A program made the position numbers and the translations under genes. Of a DNA stretch of 64,000 nt, positions 37,856 through 49,867 are shown one piece after another (the first letter of the stretch is position 1; each line of letters begins with the position of its first letter). The stretch comes from JAOUEA01 sp963762075 (GTDB lineage Bacteria; Actinomycetota; UBA4738; HRBIN12): NCBI GenBank assembly GCA_963762075.1, contig CAVXJC010000007.1:124001-188000 (forward strand), in the 5' to 3' direction. The notes under the pieces are model-generated. The model was not told where the DNA came from. It worked only from the letters and a program-made list of their open reading frames with translations, and made no database searches.

Positions 37856-39571
37856 ACCGGCAGCTCCCCTGCGCTCGTGGCGGCCGCCGCTCGTTCGAAC
37901 GTGAGACGCACTTGCGTCGGCTCGGCCATGGCCTCGGCATGGTACTCCTGGATCGATCGCGGCTCGGTCGGGCAGCCGAGGAGCGCCTCGATGCCACGCA
38001 CCGCCGCGAAGACGCCGGGCAGCGTGGTGATGCACGGGACCCCGGCGCTCGCCGCCGCGGTCCTGATGAAGTACCCGTCGGTGCGAGAACCCCGCCCGAA
38101 GGGCGTGTTGATCACCACGTCGATGCTGCCGGCGCGGATCATCGCCGCCACGTTCTCGGATCCTTCGCTCACCTTCGCCACCCGCTCGACCTCGATGCCC
38201 GCTCTCAGCAAGACCCCGGCGGTGCCGCCCGTGGCGACCAGGCGGAACCCGAGATCGGCCAGCCGTTTGGCGGGGAACACGATCGCCCGCTTGTCCCGGT
38301 TGGCCACGCTCACGAAGACCGTGCCGTTCGTGGGCAAGGCGTGCCCGGCGGCGACCATGGCCTTGGCGAGCGCCATACCCGAGTCAGCGTCGACCCCCAT
38401 GACCTCGCCGGTGGACTTCATCTCGGGCCCGAGCACGGTATCGACGCCTGGGAAGCGCCCGAAGGGAAGGACGGCCGCCTTGACGCTCGTGTACGACAGA
38501 TGGCGATAGTGATGGGGGTCTTGAGGAAGCACGCCTTCTGACTCGAGGTCGGCGAGGCTCCGGCCGGTGAGCACCAGGGTGGCGACCCGGGCGAGAGAGA
38601 CGCCCACGACCTTCGAGACGAAGGGCACCGTTCTCGACGCGCGGGGGTTGGCCTCGATCACCCAGATGCGCTCGTCCTTCACGGCGAGCTGAAGGTTCAG
38701 CAAGCCGATCACCCCGAGACGGCGCGCGAGACGCCTCGTGATGTTCTCGATCGCGTCGAGCTCGTCGTCGCTGAGCGTCGCCGGCGGGATCTGGCAGCTC
38801 GAGTCGCCCGAATGCACACCGGCTTCCTCGATGTGCTCCATGACCGCTCCGACGAAGACCGCGCCGTGAGCATCGGCCACGGCGTCGACGTCGACCTCGA
38901 TCGCACCCTCGAGGAAGCGGTCGATGTGCACCGGGTGATCGGGCGAGGCTTCCGCGGCCGTTCGCACGAAGGTCTCGAGCTCGTCGGCGCCGTACACGAT
39001 CTCCATCGCCCGGCCGCCCAGCACGTACGAGGGACGCACGACCACCGGGTAGCCGATGCGCGCGGCGACGACCGACGCTTCGTCGATCGTTCGCGCTTGG
39101 CCATGAGAGGGGGCCGCGATCTCGAGCTCGGCGAGGACCTCGGCGAACTTGCCACGGTCCTCGGCCAGATCGATCGCATCGGGCGATGTGCCGAGCACCT
39201 CGAAGCCCTCGTCGGAGAGCACGCGCGCCAGGCGCAGAGGGGTCTGGCCTCCCAGCTGCGCGATCACGCCGGCGGGCTGTTCGGCGCGACACACGGCGAG
39301 CACGTCCTCGGACGAAAGCGGCTCGAAATAGAGGCGGCTCGAGGTGTCGTAATCGGTCGAGACCGTCTCGGGATTCGAGTTCACCATCACCGACTCGAAC
39401 CCGGCTTCCTCGAGCGCGAACGCAGCGTGCACGCATGCGTAGTCGAACTCGATGCCTTGTCCGATGCGATTCGGACCCGAGCCGAGGATCACGATCCGCG
39501 GCCGCTCGGCAGGGGTGACCTCGGTTTCCTGCTCGTAGGTCGAGAAGTGGTACGGCGTCCGCGCGGGAAAC

Positions 39572-42370
<2,799 letters not shown>

Positions 42371-42371
42371 G

Positions 42372-43676
42372 CTACCGGCTCACCTTGCCGTCGGTGACGG
42401 TGAGCGTTCCTCGGAGCATCGTGTGGCGAACACGACCCGTGAGCTCGCGTCCGATGAACGCGCTGTTGCGAGCCTTCGACGCGAACGGAGGCTCGACCAC
42501 CCAGGACTCGGCCGCGTCGAATACCACGAGGTTCGCCGGACGTCCGGGTTCGATCGAGCCGCCGTGCCCGGCGGCGCCGACGATGCGCGCCGGCGTCGCC
42601 GACATCGCCTCGATCGCCCGCTTCAGATCGATGATGCCCGGCTCCACGAGGTGCGTCAGCACGGCCGCAAGTGCAGTCTCGAGGCCGATCGTGCCGGGTG
42701 GCGCCTGGTCGAACTCCGATTCCTTCTCTTCCACGGCATGCGGCGCGTGATCGGTCGCGATCGCGTCGATCGTGCGGTCGGCCAGTCCGGCGCGCAGCGC
42801 CTCGCGATCCTCGGCGGTGCGAAGTGGCGGGTTCACCTTGAAGTTCGTGTCGTAGCCGAGTAGATCGTCATCGGTGAACACGAGGTGGTGTGGCGTCACC
42901 TCGGCCGTCACGCGCACCCCATCGCGCTTCGCTCGCCTGATCAGCTCGACCGCGCGCGCACTCGAGACATGACAGATATGGATGCGGCCGGCCGTGGCGT
43001 GCGCGATCGCCAAGTCGCGGGCCACGATGATCTCCTCGGCCTCGGCGGGCCTTCCGGCGAGTCCAAGGGAATACGAGTGCGCACCCTCGTGCATGTGCCC
43101 GCCGGCCACGAGCGAGGCATCCTCGCAATGGTCGGCGATGACGATCTCGGCCGTGAATGCCTTGGCGTAGACGAGCGCGTTGCGAAGCGTGCGCGCCGTC
43201 GGCACGCAGTTGCCGTCGTCGCTGAACATGCGCACTCCCGCCTCGACCATCTCGCCGAGCTCGGCCATCGACTCGCCTGCGAGATCCTTCGTGATCGCGC
43301 CCACGGGATACACGTCGGCGAGCCCTGCCTCGGCAGCCTTGTCGCGGATCTCGGCGACGATGCCGGCGTGATCGGTGACCGGATCGGTGTTGGCCATGGA
43401 GGAGATGGCGGTGAACCCTCCGGCGGCGGCGGCTCTGGTCCCTGTCGCGATCGTCTCCTTGTGCTCGGCACCCGGCTCGCGCAGGTGCGTGTGCAGATCG
43501 ACGAGTCCCGGTGCGAGGACCAGCCCGTCGCACTCGAGCACCTCCGCGCCCTGGGGATCGAGGCCTCGGCCGACCGCCTCGATCCGATCGCCGGCCACCA
43601 GCACGTCGGCGACGTCGTCGGATCCGGTCACCGGATCGATCACCCGCGCGGCGTGGAACAGCACCGCCTCAGGCAC
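42372..43676 (-). CDS. pyrC: Dihydroorotase
   Basis: A 434-residue amidohydrolase (type I) closing carbamoyl-aspartate to dihydroorotate. Zinc ligands are in DLHTHLREPG and in later His residues (ADHCED, CHVSSA), and the catalytic Asp is in ATDHAPHA. GTG at 43676 has GAGGTGG four bases upstream and overlaps pyrB by 8 bp; GTG at 43664 is a weaker alternative. The dihydroorotase is complete, so the pathway up to dihydroorotate is intact. Confidence 0.94.
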   Translation of the reverse strand: MPEAVLFHAARVIDPVTGSDDVADVLVAGDRIEAVGRGLDPQGAEVLECDGLVLAPGLVDLHTHLREPGAEHKETIATGTRAAAAGGFTAISSMANTDPVTDHAGIVAEIRDKAAEAGLADVYPVGAITKDLAGESMAELGEMVEAGVRMFSDDGNCVPTARTLRNALVYAKAFTAEIVIADHCEDASLVAGGHMHEGAHSYSLGLAGRPAEAEEIIVARDLAIAHATAGRIHICHVSSARAVELIRRAKRDGVRVTAEVTPHHLVFTDDDLLGYDTNFKVNPPLRTAEDREALRAGLADRTIDAIATDHAPHAVEEKESEFDQAPPGTIGLETALAAVLTHLVEPGIIDLKRAIEAMSATPARIVGAAGHGGSIEPGRPANLVVFDAAESWVVEPPFASKARNSAFIGRELTGRVRHTMLRGTLTVTDGKVSR

Positions 43677-44631
43677 GGGCCACCTCGAGCTCCTCGGTCG
43701 CGTCAGAGCGTGCTCGCGAGACGCCGCCACCGAGCAACAGGTAGAGCAGGGACATGCGCACCGCGATGCCGTTCGTCACCTGTTCCTCGATCACTGCGCC
43801 GGGCAGGTCGGTGACGTCGGAGTCGATCTCGACGCCGCGGTTCATCGGCCCGGGGTGCATGATCAGGGAGCGTTCGGGCAACACCGCGGCACGAGCCGCC
43901 GTCAGGCCGAACAACCGGTTGTACTCGCGAACGCTGGGGAAGTATTCGAGCCGCTGGCGCTCGCGCTGCACGCGGAGCATGTAGCAGACATCGAGCTTCG
44001 GGATGACGCCGTCGATGTCGTAGCTCACCTGCACGCCCCACGATGGTGCATCGGGTGGGATCAGCGTCGGCGGGCCGATCAGGGTGACGTCGGCGCCCAT
44101 CTTCACGAGGCCGAAGCAGAGCGATCGAGCCACCCTCGAATGCAACACGTCGCCCACGATCGCCACGCGGAGCCCCTCGAGGTGCCCGAGTCTCTCGCGC
44201 ATCGTGTAGAGGTCGAGCAGCGCCTGCGTCGGGTGCTCGTGCGTGCCGTCGCCGGCGTTCAGCACATGACCGTCGACCCATTTCGTGAGCTGGAGCGGCG
44301 AGCCGCTCGAGGAGTGCCGGATGACGATCGCGTCGGCGCCCATCGCCTGCAAGGTGAGCGCGGTGTCCTTCAGGCTCTCGCCCTTGGCAACGCTCGATCC
44401 GCTGGCCGAGAAGTTGATCACGTCGGCCGACAGGCGCTTGGCGGCGAGCTCGAACGAGATGCGCGTACGCGTGGAATCTTCGAGGAAGAGGTTCACCACG
44501 GTGCGACCGCGCAGTGCCGGCACCTTCTTGATGACGCGCGACCCCACTTCCCGGAAGCTCTCCGCGGTGTCGAGCACTCGAACGACGTCGTCGGCTGAGA
44601 GATCGTGCATGGAGAGCACATGCCTGTTCAT
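43669..44631 (-). CDS. pyrB: Aspartate carbamoyltransferase catalytic chain
   Basis: A 320-residue enzyme with STRTR at 53-57, the HPTQ motif near residue 132 and HPGPMNRG near 270, which marks it as the aspartate rather than ornithine enzyme. No pyrI regulatory chain is present, so it is the unregulated trimer type common in Gram-positive bacteria. It overlaps pyrR by 4 bp. Confidence 0.95.
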   Translation of the reverse strand: MNRHVLSMHDLSADDVVRVLDTAESFREVGSRVIKKVPALRGRTVVNLFLEDSTRTRISFELAAKRLSADVINFSASGSSVAKGESLKDTALTLQAMGADAIVIRHSSSGSPLQLTKWVDGHVLNAGDGTHEHPTQALLDLYTMRERLGHLEGLRVAIVGDVLHSRVARSLCFGLVKMGADVTLIGPPTLIPPDAPSWGVQVSYDIDGVIPKLDVCYMLRVQRERQRLEYFPSVREYNRLFGLTAARAAVLPERSLIMHPGPMNRGVEIDSDVTDLPGAVIEEQVTNGIAVRMSLLYLLLGGGVSRARSDATEELEVARA

Positions 44632-45260
44632 CTCGCGACTCCTTCAGTTGCGCTACCGCTTCGCTGCTTGAGCGCCTGTTCGTCAGTGGCGCTACCGCTT
44701 CGCTGCTTGAGCGCCTGTTCGGTTGCGGGTTCCTGGATCAGCACTGCGTCGTCGCCGTCGAGCTCGCGAACCCGCACGCGAACGTCATGGTCGCGCCGCG
44801 TCGGTACGTTCTTCCCGACGAAATCGGCACGGATCGGCAGCTCGCGATGACCGCGGTCCACCAGGACGGCGAGCCGGATGCGCGCGGGTCGTCCGAAGTC
44901 GTTGAGGGCGTCCATGGCGGCGCGGATCGTGCGGCCCGTGAACAACACGTCGTCGACGAGCACCACCGTTCGGCCGGTGATGTCGACGTCGATGCGAGTC
45001 TCCTGCACCTCGGGCGCCTCGGCACGAAGCCCGATGTCGTCTCTATAGAACGTGATATCGAGCACGCCGACCGGTACTCGCGTCCCCTCGATCCGCTCGA
45101 TCTCTTCGGCGAGCCGGCGAGCGAGGTGATCACCTCGATTCGCGATGCCGACGAGCACCAGGCCGGCTGCGCCCTTGTCGCGTTCGATGATCTCGTGCGC
45201 GATGCGCGTGATCGCCCGTCGGATGTCGTCTCCGTCGAGCAACTCGGCCTGCGCGCTCAT
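44628..45260 (-). CDS. pyrR: Pyrimidine operon regulator PyrR / uracil phosphoribosyltransferase
   Basis: The first 180 residues are PyrR: the phosphoribosyl-pyrophosphate loop VVLVDDVLFTGRTIRAA and the RNA-binding surface of the family. It binds the pyr leader RNA when UMP is high. The last 30 residues are not part of the family and contain a perfect tandem repeat (EQALKQRSGSATD/E twice), encoded by a 39-bp DNA duplication. ATG overlaps the leader-peptide stop and pyrB follows with a 4-bp overlap. Confidence 0.93.
   Translation of the reverse strand: MSAQAELLDGDDIRRAITRIAHEIIERDKGAAGLVLVGIANRGDHLARRLAEEIERIEGTRVPVGVLDITFYRDDIGLRAEAPEVQETRIDVDITGRTVVLVDDVLFTGRTIRAAMDALNDFGRPARIRLAVLVDRGHRELPIRADFVGKNVPTRRDHDVRVRVRELDGDDAVLIQEPATEQALKQRSGSATDEQALKQRSGSATEGVAR
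44650..44721. repeat. 39-bp-period tandem duplication in the pyrR 3' end
   Basis: Two identical 33-bp copies (44650-44682 and 44689-44721) are separated by six bases. They are in frame and add about 13 residues to PyrR. A related stretch, 18 of 22 matching bases by eye, lies at about 54498-54519 at the 3' end of pilD, so this could be a small dispersed repeat. Confidence 0.8.
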
Positions 45261-45313
45261 ACGCGGACGCCCCCTCGGACATGCGAGGAGGCGCGACGGA
45301 TGTGCTGCGTCAT
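45257..45313 (-). CDS. 18-residue leader peptide upstream of pyrR
   Basis: A short frame, MTQHIRRASSHVRGGVRV, whose TGA stop overlaps the pyrR ATG (ATGA). Its ribosome site (GAAGGGAG) lies in the 3' half of the PyrR-binding hairpin, nine bases before the ATG. PyrR binding should block ribosome entry here, and coupling would shut off pyrR and the operon. PyrR-dependent translational repression is known in mycobacteria; its use here is inferred from the layout. Confidence 0.65.
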   Translation of the reverse strand: MTQHIRRASSHVRGGVRV

Positions 45314-45321
45314 CTTCGGGT

Positions 45322-45358
45322 ACTCCCTTCCCGGCCTCTCAGGACCGGACTTAAAGGG
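45322..45358 (-). promoter_or_regulatory. PyrR-binding RNA hairpin
   Basis: The transcribed strand reads CUUUAAGUCCGGUCCUGAGA then GGCCGGGAAGGGAG, matching the PyrR anti-antiterminator core (loop with GAGAGG between CCGG arms). It starts about 10 nt after the predicted transcript start and includes the leader-peptide ribosome site. No terminator hairpin follows it, which favours translational control over attenuation. Confidence 0.75.
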
Positions 45359-45375
45359 GGAAGCGCTGTCGCCCG

Positions 45376-45404
45376 AGCATACCGGCGTGCGCCCACATGG
45401 ACAA
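45376..45404 (-). promoter_or_regulatory. Probable promoter of the pyr operon
   Basis: TTGTCC (45399-45404) and TATGCT (45376-45381) with a 17-bp spacer on the minus strand, well placed for the PyrR hairpin and leader peptide. Confidence 0.65.
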
Positions 45405-45416
45405 CGAGGCCGCTCG

Positions 45417-45445
45417 TGGCCATCGAGGAAGCCCCGGCGTAGACT
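45417..45445 (+). promoter_or_regulatory. Possible promoter of tatA
   Basis: TGGCCA (45417-45422) and TAGACT (45440-45445) with a 17-bp spacer, divergent from the pyr promoter 12 bp away. The -35 box is weak (4 of 6). Confidence 0.4.
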
Positions 45446-45517
45446 GGTGGTACCGCCCGATCCTCGAGGGTCGGTTCCCGACGATCGGCCGATGAACGGA
45501 AAGGAAGTGGCAACCGC

Positions 45518-45793
45518 ATGAACGAATGGGTCATCGTGGGCATCGTGGCGATCGCCGTCATCTTCGGCGCGACGAAGCTCCCCGAGATCGCGCGGAACCT
45601 CGGCCGTTCCTCGGGCGAGTTCAAGAAGGGTCTGAAGGAAGGCGACGAGGCGCAGGCTTCCTCACCGACACCCACGCCGGAGCCACAGCCGCCGGTGGTC
45701 GCACCCCCCGCGGTGACACCGACACCGGCTCCGACACCGACACCGACGCCGCAGCCCAGCGAGCCGACCGACCCGCCGCCGGCTCAGGCATAG
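45518..45793 (+). CDS. tatA: Sec-independent translocase TatA/TatE family protein
   Basis: A 91-residue protein with one N-terminal membrane helix (VIVGIVAIAVIFGATKLPEI, residues 5-24) and the amphipathic helix ARNLGRSSGEFKKGLKEG typical of TatA, which forms the pore for folded proteins with twin-arginine signals. The last 45 residues are a Pro/Thr-rich repeat (TPTPAPTPTPTPQP), longer than needed. AAAGGAAG ribosome site upstream. TatC is not in the window. Isolated between oppositely oriented operons. Confidence 0.9.
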   Translation: MNEWVIVGIVAIAVIFGATKLPEIARNLGRSSGEFKKGLKEGDEAQASSPTPTPEPQPPVVAPPAVTPTPAPTPTPTPQPSEPTDPPPAQA

Positions 45794-45806
45794 TCTCGAG
45801 CCGGCG
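45777..45806. terminator. Possible bidirectional terminator between tatA and nusB
   Basis: An 8-bp perfect stem (45777-45784 with 45799-45806) and a 14-nt loop span the tatA stop and end just before the nusB stop. No T tract on either side, so the call is tentative. Confidence 0.4.
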
Positions 45807-46196
45807 TCACGCTCGGGCGATCTTCCCGAGGATGCCGTTCACGAAGGCCTTCGACTCGTCCGATGAGAGTTCGGCTGCGGTCTCGACCGCCTCGCTGATC
45901 GCGACCGAGTCGGGCACGTCGTCGCGGTAGCGCAGTTCCTCGATCGCCACCCGCAAGATCGTGCGGTCGAGCGCGGCCATGCGGGCCACCGTCCAGCCCT
46001 TCACATGCTCCTCGAGCAGCAGGTCGATCGAGGGTCCGTGTTCGGCGACGCCCTCGACCAGCGATCGTGCGAACGGGGGAACGGCACGGCCCGCTTCCGC
46101 CCATGACCCGAGGACCAGCGAGGGATCGTCGCCCGTCACGTCCGCCTGATAGAGGATGTCGATCGCGAGCCGACGGGCCTCACGGCGTGTGGTCAC
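45807..46196 (-). CDS. nusB: Transcription antitermination factor NusB
   Basis: A 129-residue all-helical protein that binds boxA RNA with S10 in rRNA antitermination. REARRLAIDILYQADVTG at the start, ALDRTILRVAIEELRY and AVETAAELSSDESKAFVNGILG in the C-terminal half are diagnostic. It can act on the boxA-like element in the rrn leader of this window. It follows efp by 21 bp and ends the aroC-nusB gene string. Confidence 0.95.
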   Translation of the reverse strand: MTTRREARRLAIDILYQADVTGDDPSLVLGSWAEAGRAVPPFARSLVEGVAEHGPSIDLLLEEHVKGWTVARMAALDRTILRVAIEELRYRDDVPDSVAISEAVETAAELSSDESKAFVNGILGKIARA

Positions 46197-46217
46197 TGGC
46201 CACCCAACGACCCGCGC

Positions 46218-46784
46218 TCAGGCCTTCACGCGTTCCATGTACTCGCCGCTTCTCGTGTCGACCTTGATGCGTTCGCCTTCCTCGACGAACAGAGGAACGT
46301 TCACGACGACGCCGGTCTCGAGGGTCGCGGGCTTCAGCGCGCCGGTGCGCGTGTCGCCCTTCACGCCGGGGTCGCACTTGATGATCGTGAGGACCGACGA
46401 TGCGGGCAGATCGACCGAGATCGGCACACCTTCGTGCGTGGCGATCTGCGCGGTGGCCCCTTCGGTGAGGTAATCGGTCGCGCTCGACATGATCGCGCGC
46501 GGCACGTGGATCTGGTCGTACGTCTCGAGGTCCATGAACACGAAGTCGTCGCTCTCGGGGTAGAGGTACTGGAAGTCGCGCCGCTCGACGATCGCGAGCC
46601 CGACCTTCACGCCGGCGTTGAAGGTGCGCTCGAGCACGGCGCCCGACTTCACGTTCCGAAGCTTCGAACGAACGAACGCGCCGCCTTTGCCCGGCTTCAC
46701 GTGCTGGAACTCGATGATCTGGAACAGCACTCCGTCGAGCTCGAGAGTCATGCCGTTCTTGAAGTCGTTCGTGGAAACGCTCAC
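46218..46784 (-). CDS. efp: Elongation factor P
   Basis: A 188-residue protein that rescues ribosomes stalled on proline stretches. KOW-like domain I carries the PGKGGAF loop; the lysine there is the position modified in other bacteria. Two OB domains follow and the end GEYMERVKA is typical. GTG start overlapping the pepP stop (GTGA). Proline-rich proteins in this window, such as TatA and the PilP-like protein, are natural clients. Confidence 0.96.
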   Translation of the reverse strand: MSVSTNDFKNGMTLELDGVLFQIIEFQHVKPGKGGAFVRSKLRNVKSGAVLERTFNAGVKVGLAIVERRDFQYLYPESDDFVFMDLETYDQIHVPRAIMSSATDYLTEGATAQIATHEGVPISVDLPASSVLTIIKCDPGVKGDTRTGALKPATLETGVVVNVPLFVEEGERIKVDTRSGEYMERVKA

Positions 46785-47866
46785 AGCTCGATCAGCTCGC
46801 GCGAGGCGTTGCCGAGCACACGGCATCCGTCGGGCGTGACCTCCACCATGTCCTCGATGCGCGCGCCGCCGAGACCGGGGACGTAGATGCCAGGTTCGAC
46901 GGTGACGACCGTGCGGGCGGGAAGCGTGTGCTCCGCGAACTCACGACCGAGCCTCGGCCCCTCGTGGATGTCGAGGCCGACGCCGTGGCCCAGTCCGTGG
47001 CTGAAGGCGTCGCCGTAGCCGGCACCCTCGATCACGCCGCGGGCGGCCGCATCGACCTCAGCGCCCGTGGCGCCTTCATGCACGGCGTCGATGCCCGCTT
47101 GCTGCGCCTGGCGCACGGTGTCATGGATCTTGCGGAGCTCGGCCGCAGGTTGGCCGAACGCGACCGTGCGAGTCATGTCGGCGTGGTAGCCACCGTACAG
47201 GGCACCGAAATCCATCTTGATGATGTCGCCTTCTTCGAGAGAGCGATGGGTGGGCTCGTGGTGGGGCTCCGCGGCGTTCTCACCGAACGCCACGATCGAG
47301 TCGAACGAGAGCCCGTCGGCGCCGTCGCGGCGGAGCAGCTCCTCGAGCTGACGAGCCACATGGCGTTCGGTCATGCCGAGCGCGATCGTTTCGAGCACGT
47401 CGTCGAAGGCCTGGTCGGTCACGGCCTGGGCTCGGTTCAGCAGGTCGATCTCCTCGTCGTCCTTCACCCAGCGGACCCGCTCGACCAGCTCGTCGCAGGC
47501 AACCAGCTCGACGCCGCCCGGGAGCGCCGCCACTAGTCGCTCGTGTGCACGGACGGTCACCTCGTGCGCCTCGAATCCGAGCCGTTCGACGCCGAGCTGC
47601 GCGACCTCGGCTGCGAGCGCCTCGCCGAACGCGGCCGTGTACGTCACTCGGTGCATGTCGGGCACCTCGTGGCGTGACTGCTCGGTGTACCGGCCGTCGG
47701 TGAAGAACACGCCCTCGGCACTCGCGGCGCTCTCCGCGCTCGCGACCAGGGCGTGCCCGTTCGAGCCGGTGAAGCCTGTCAGGTACCGCACGTTGGTGAG
47801 CCCGGTCACGAGCAGCGCGTCGACCTCGAGGGCGGTCAGTCGCTCGGCCAGGGTGGTTCGTCTCAC
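46781..47866 (-). CDS. pepP: Xaa-Pro aminopeptidase (M24 family)
   Basis: A 361-residue metallopeptidase that cleaves before proline. The creatinase N-domain (residues 1-125) precedes the pita-bread fold with all five metal ligands: two Asp in KMDFGALYGGYHADMTRT, His in FSHGLGHGVGLDIHEGP, and Glu in VTVEPGIY and ARIEDMVEV. GTG start overlapping aroQ; the longer frame is non-homologous. The aro-pepP-efp order is conserved in Actinomycetota and Firmicutes. Confidence 0.93.
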   Translation of the reverse strand: MRRTTLAERLTALEVDALLVTGLTNVRYLTGFTGSNGHALVASAESAASAEGVFFTDGRYTEQSRHEVPDMHRVTYTAAFGEALAAEVAQLGVERLGFEAHEVTVRAHERLVAALPGGVELVACDELVERVRWVKDDEEIDLLNRAQAVTDQAFDDVLETIALGMTERHVARQLEELLRRDGADGLSFDSIVAFGENAAEPHHEPTHRSLEEGDIIKMDFGALYGGYHADMTRTVAFGQPAAELRKIHDTVRQAQQAGIDAVHEGATGAEVDAAARGVIEGAGYGDAFSHGLGHGVGLDIHEGPRLGREFAEHTLPARTVVTVEPGIYVPGLGGARIEDMVEVTPDGCRVLGNASRELIEL

Positions 47867-48297
47867 GTGGTGATCCACGGCATCGCCTCCAGCGCCAGAT
47901 GATAGCCACCGGCCCCGAGACCGGTGATCGTCGCCCGGCAGACCTCGGAGACCACCGAATGCCGGCGGAACTCCTCTCGGGCGGCGACATGGGACATGTG
48001 CACCTCGATGACCGGGAGCCCGCACGCCTCGATCGCGTCGCGCACGGCGTACGAGTAATGTGACAGCGCGCCCGGGTTCACGACGATCGCCTCGTCACCG
48101 TCGGCCGCCGCGGCGAGCAACCAGCCGACGAGGTCACCCTCATGGTCGGACTGGCGCCAGGAGATCTCGTGGCCGAGCGTCGTCGCGCGCTCCCCTACCT
48201 CTTCCATGATCTGCTCCAGCGTCTGGGACCCGTAGGTCCCGGGATCGCGGCGACCGAGCGCGCCGAGGTTGGGTCCGAACAGGAACAGCACCCTCAT
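47863..48297 (-). CDS. aroQ: Type II 3-dehydroquinate dehydratase
   Basis: A 144-residue dodecameric dehydratase of the shikimate pathway. LFGPNLGALGRRDPGTYG holds the catalytic Tyr; NPGALSHYSYAVRDA and IEVHMSHVAAREEFR carry the substrate-binding and catalytic His residues. Slightly unusual is FGPN where family members read NGPN. ATG overlaps the aroB stop by 4 bp. Confidence 0.93.
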   Translation of the reverse strand: MRVLFLFGPNLGALGRRDPGTYGSQTLEQIMEEVGERATTLGHEISWRQSDHEGDLVGWLLAAAADGDEAIVVNPGALSHYSYAVRDAIEACGLPVIEVHMSHVAAREEFRRHSVVSEVCRATITGLGAGGYHLALEAMPWITT

Positions 48298-49373
48298 GTG
48301 GTCGCTCCCATCTCGCGCATCGTGGCCCGCAGCTCGTCGTTGGACACATCGTCGACCACGACGGGATCTCCCACGTCGCGCAACAACACGAATCGAACCC
48401 CACCGTGGAACTTCTTGTCCATTCGGAAGGCCGCGAGCACCTCGTCTGCAGGCGGCAACGATCCGTCGGCTTCGAGGCCGAGCGAGCTGAGCAGCCGCCC
48501 AGTGCGAGCGGCCAGTCCAGCCGCCGCGAGTCCGCGAGCCTCGGCGAGGCGAGCGGCGAACATCATGCCGACCGCGATCGCCTCGCCGTGGGTGCGTCCT
48601 GCGAACCCGTCGACACGTTCCAACGCGTGGCCGACGGTATGTCCGTAGTTCAGGAACAGCCGCGAACCCACGTCGAGCTCGTCGTCGGCGACCGTACGCG
48701 CCTTGGCGGTCACGCATCGGGCGACCAAGGCTTCGAGCGCTATCGGATCGCGACGAAGCACCGGGGCCGGGTCGGATTCCAACGTGTCGAGCAGCTCGAG
48801 ATCGAGGGTGAGGGCGTATTTCGCCACCTCGGCGAGTCCCGACCGGAAGTCTCGCTCGTCGAGGGTTGCGAGCGGCTCGACATCGGCCAGCACCACGCGG
48901 GGTTGCGAGAACGTTCCCACCAGGTTCTTGCCCTCGTGTAGGTTGACCGCGGTCTTGCCTCCGATGGCGGCATCGACCTGGGCGGTGAGGGTCGTGGGCA
49001 CCTGAACGAACGGCACGCCGCGCATGTAGGTCGAGGCGACGAAGCCGGCGAGGTCTCCCACCGACCCGCCGCCGAGCGCCACCACCACGTCGTCGCGGTG
49101 CGCTTCCTGGGTGGCGAGCTGATGCAGCAGGGTGCCGTAGACGTCGAGGGTCTTCGCGTGCTCGCCCGGCGGCACCGTGAGCAGCACGCACGCGAGGTCG
49201 CGCTCCGTGAGGCCCTTCGAGAGCCGGTCGAACCATCGATCGGCGACCCCCCGGTCGGCAACCACGAACGCGCGTGTCGCCCCCGGTAGCGACGGCAGGT
49301 GCTCGCCCGCACGGTCGAGCACGCCGCCCCCGATCACCACGTCGTAGGAACGTCCGGCGATCGGTACGGTCAC
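48294..49373 (-). CDS. aroB: 3-dehydroquinate synthase
   Basis: A 359-residue NAD-dependent zinc enzyme forming dehydroquinate from DAHP. GGGSVGDLAGFVASTYMRG and PTTLTAQVDAAIGGKTAVN are the NAD and phosphate loops; zinc ligands are in the AEVAKYALT region and in NYGHTVGHALE. GTG start overlapping aroK (GTGA). Middle gene of the compact aroC-aroK-aroB-aroQ set. Confidence 0.96.
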   Translation of the reverse strand: MTVPIAGRSYDVVIGGGVLDRAGEHLPSLPGATRAFVVADRGVADRWFDRLSKGLTERDLACVLLTVPPGEHAKTLDVYGTLLHQLATQEAHRDDVVVALGGGSVGDLAGFVASTYMRGVPFVQVPTTLTAQVDAAIGGKTAVNLHEGKNLVGTFSQPRVVLADVEPLATLDERDFRSGLAEVAKYALTLDLELLDTLESDPAPVLRRDPIALEALVARCVTAKARTVADDELDVGSRLFLNYGHTVGHALERVDGFAGRTHGEAIAVGMMFAARLAEARGLAAAGLAARTGRLLSSLGLEADGSLPPADEVLAAFRMDKKFHGGVRFVLLRDVGDPVVVDDVSNDELRATMREMGATT

Positions 49374-49867
49374 ACGGACCAACGGAGCTCCTCGACGATC
49401 GCGTCGGCAACCTCGCCCGGCGCGGCGGCACCGTCGACGACGTGGGCGGCGAACTCGCGATAGAGGGGACCGCGCTCGGCGAGCAACCGCTCGAGATCGC
49501 CTTCCTCTCGGATCAGGGGACGGTCCTGGGCTGGGCGGACCCGCTCGCGGAGCTCGTCGAGGGGCACGTCGAGATAGACCACTGAGCCGGTATTGCGAAG
49601 CGTGATGCGGTTCGCGGGCTCGAGCACGACGCCGCCTCCGCACGAGACCACCGACGGATCGTTCGCGCCGGCCTTCACGAGCGCTGCCGCTTCGAGGGCC
49701 CGGAACGCCGGCTCACCCTGGGCCTCGAAGATCTCGGTGATCGCACGGCCCTGCTCGCGCTCGATCTCGGCGTCGAGGTCGACGAACGGCACGCCCAGAC
49801 GGTCCGCGAGCTCACGACCGACCACGGTCTTGCCGGCGCCGGGCATGCCCACGAGGTAGACGATCAT
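49370..49867 (-). CDS. aroK: Shikimate kinase
   Basis: A 165-residue P-loop kinase: GMPGAGKTVVG at residues 7-17, the shikimate-binding DLDAEIE and SCGGGVV motifs, and the lid region RPLIREEG. Overlaps aroC and aroB by 4 bp each. Confidence 0.96.
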   Translation of the reverse strand: MIVYLVGMPGAGKTVVGRELADRLGVPFVDLDAEIEREQGRAITEIFEAQGEPAFRALEAAALVKAGANDPSVVSCGGGVVLEPANRITLRNTGSVVYLDVPLDELRERVRPAQDRPLIREEGDLERLLAERGPLYREFAAHVVDGAAAPGEVADAIVEELRWSV

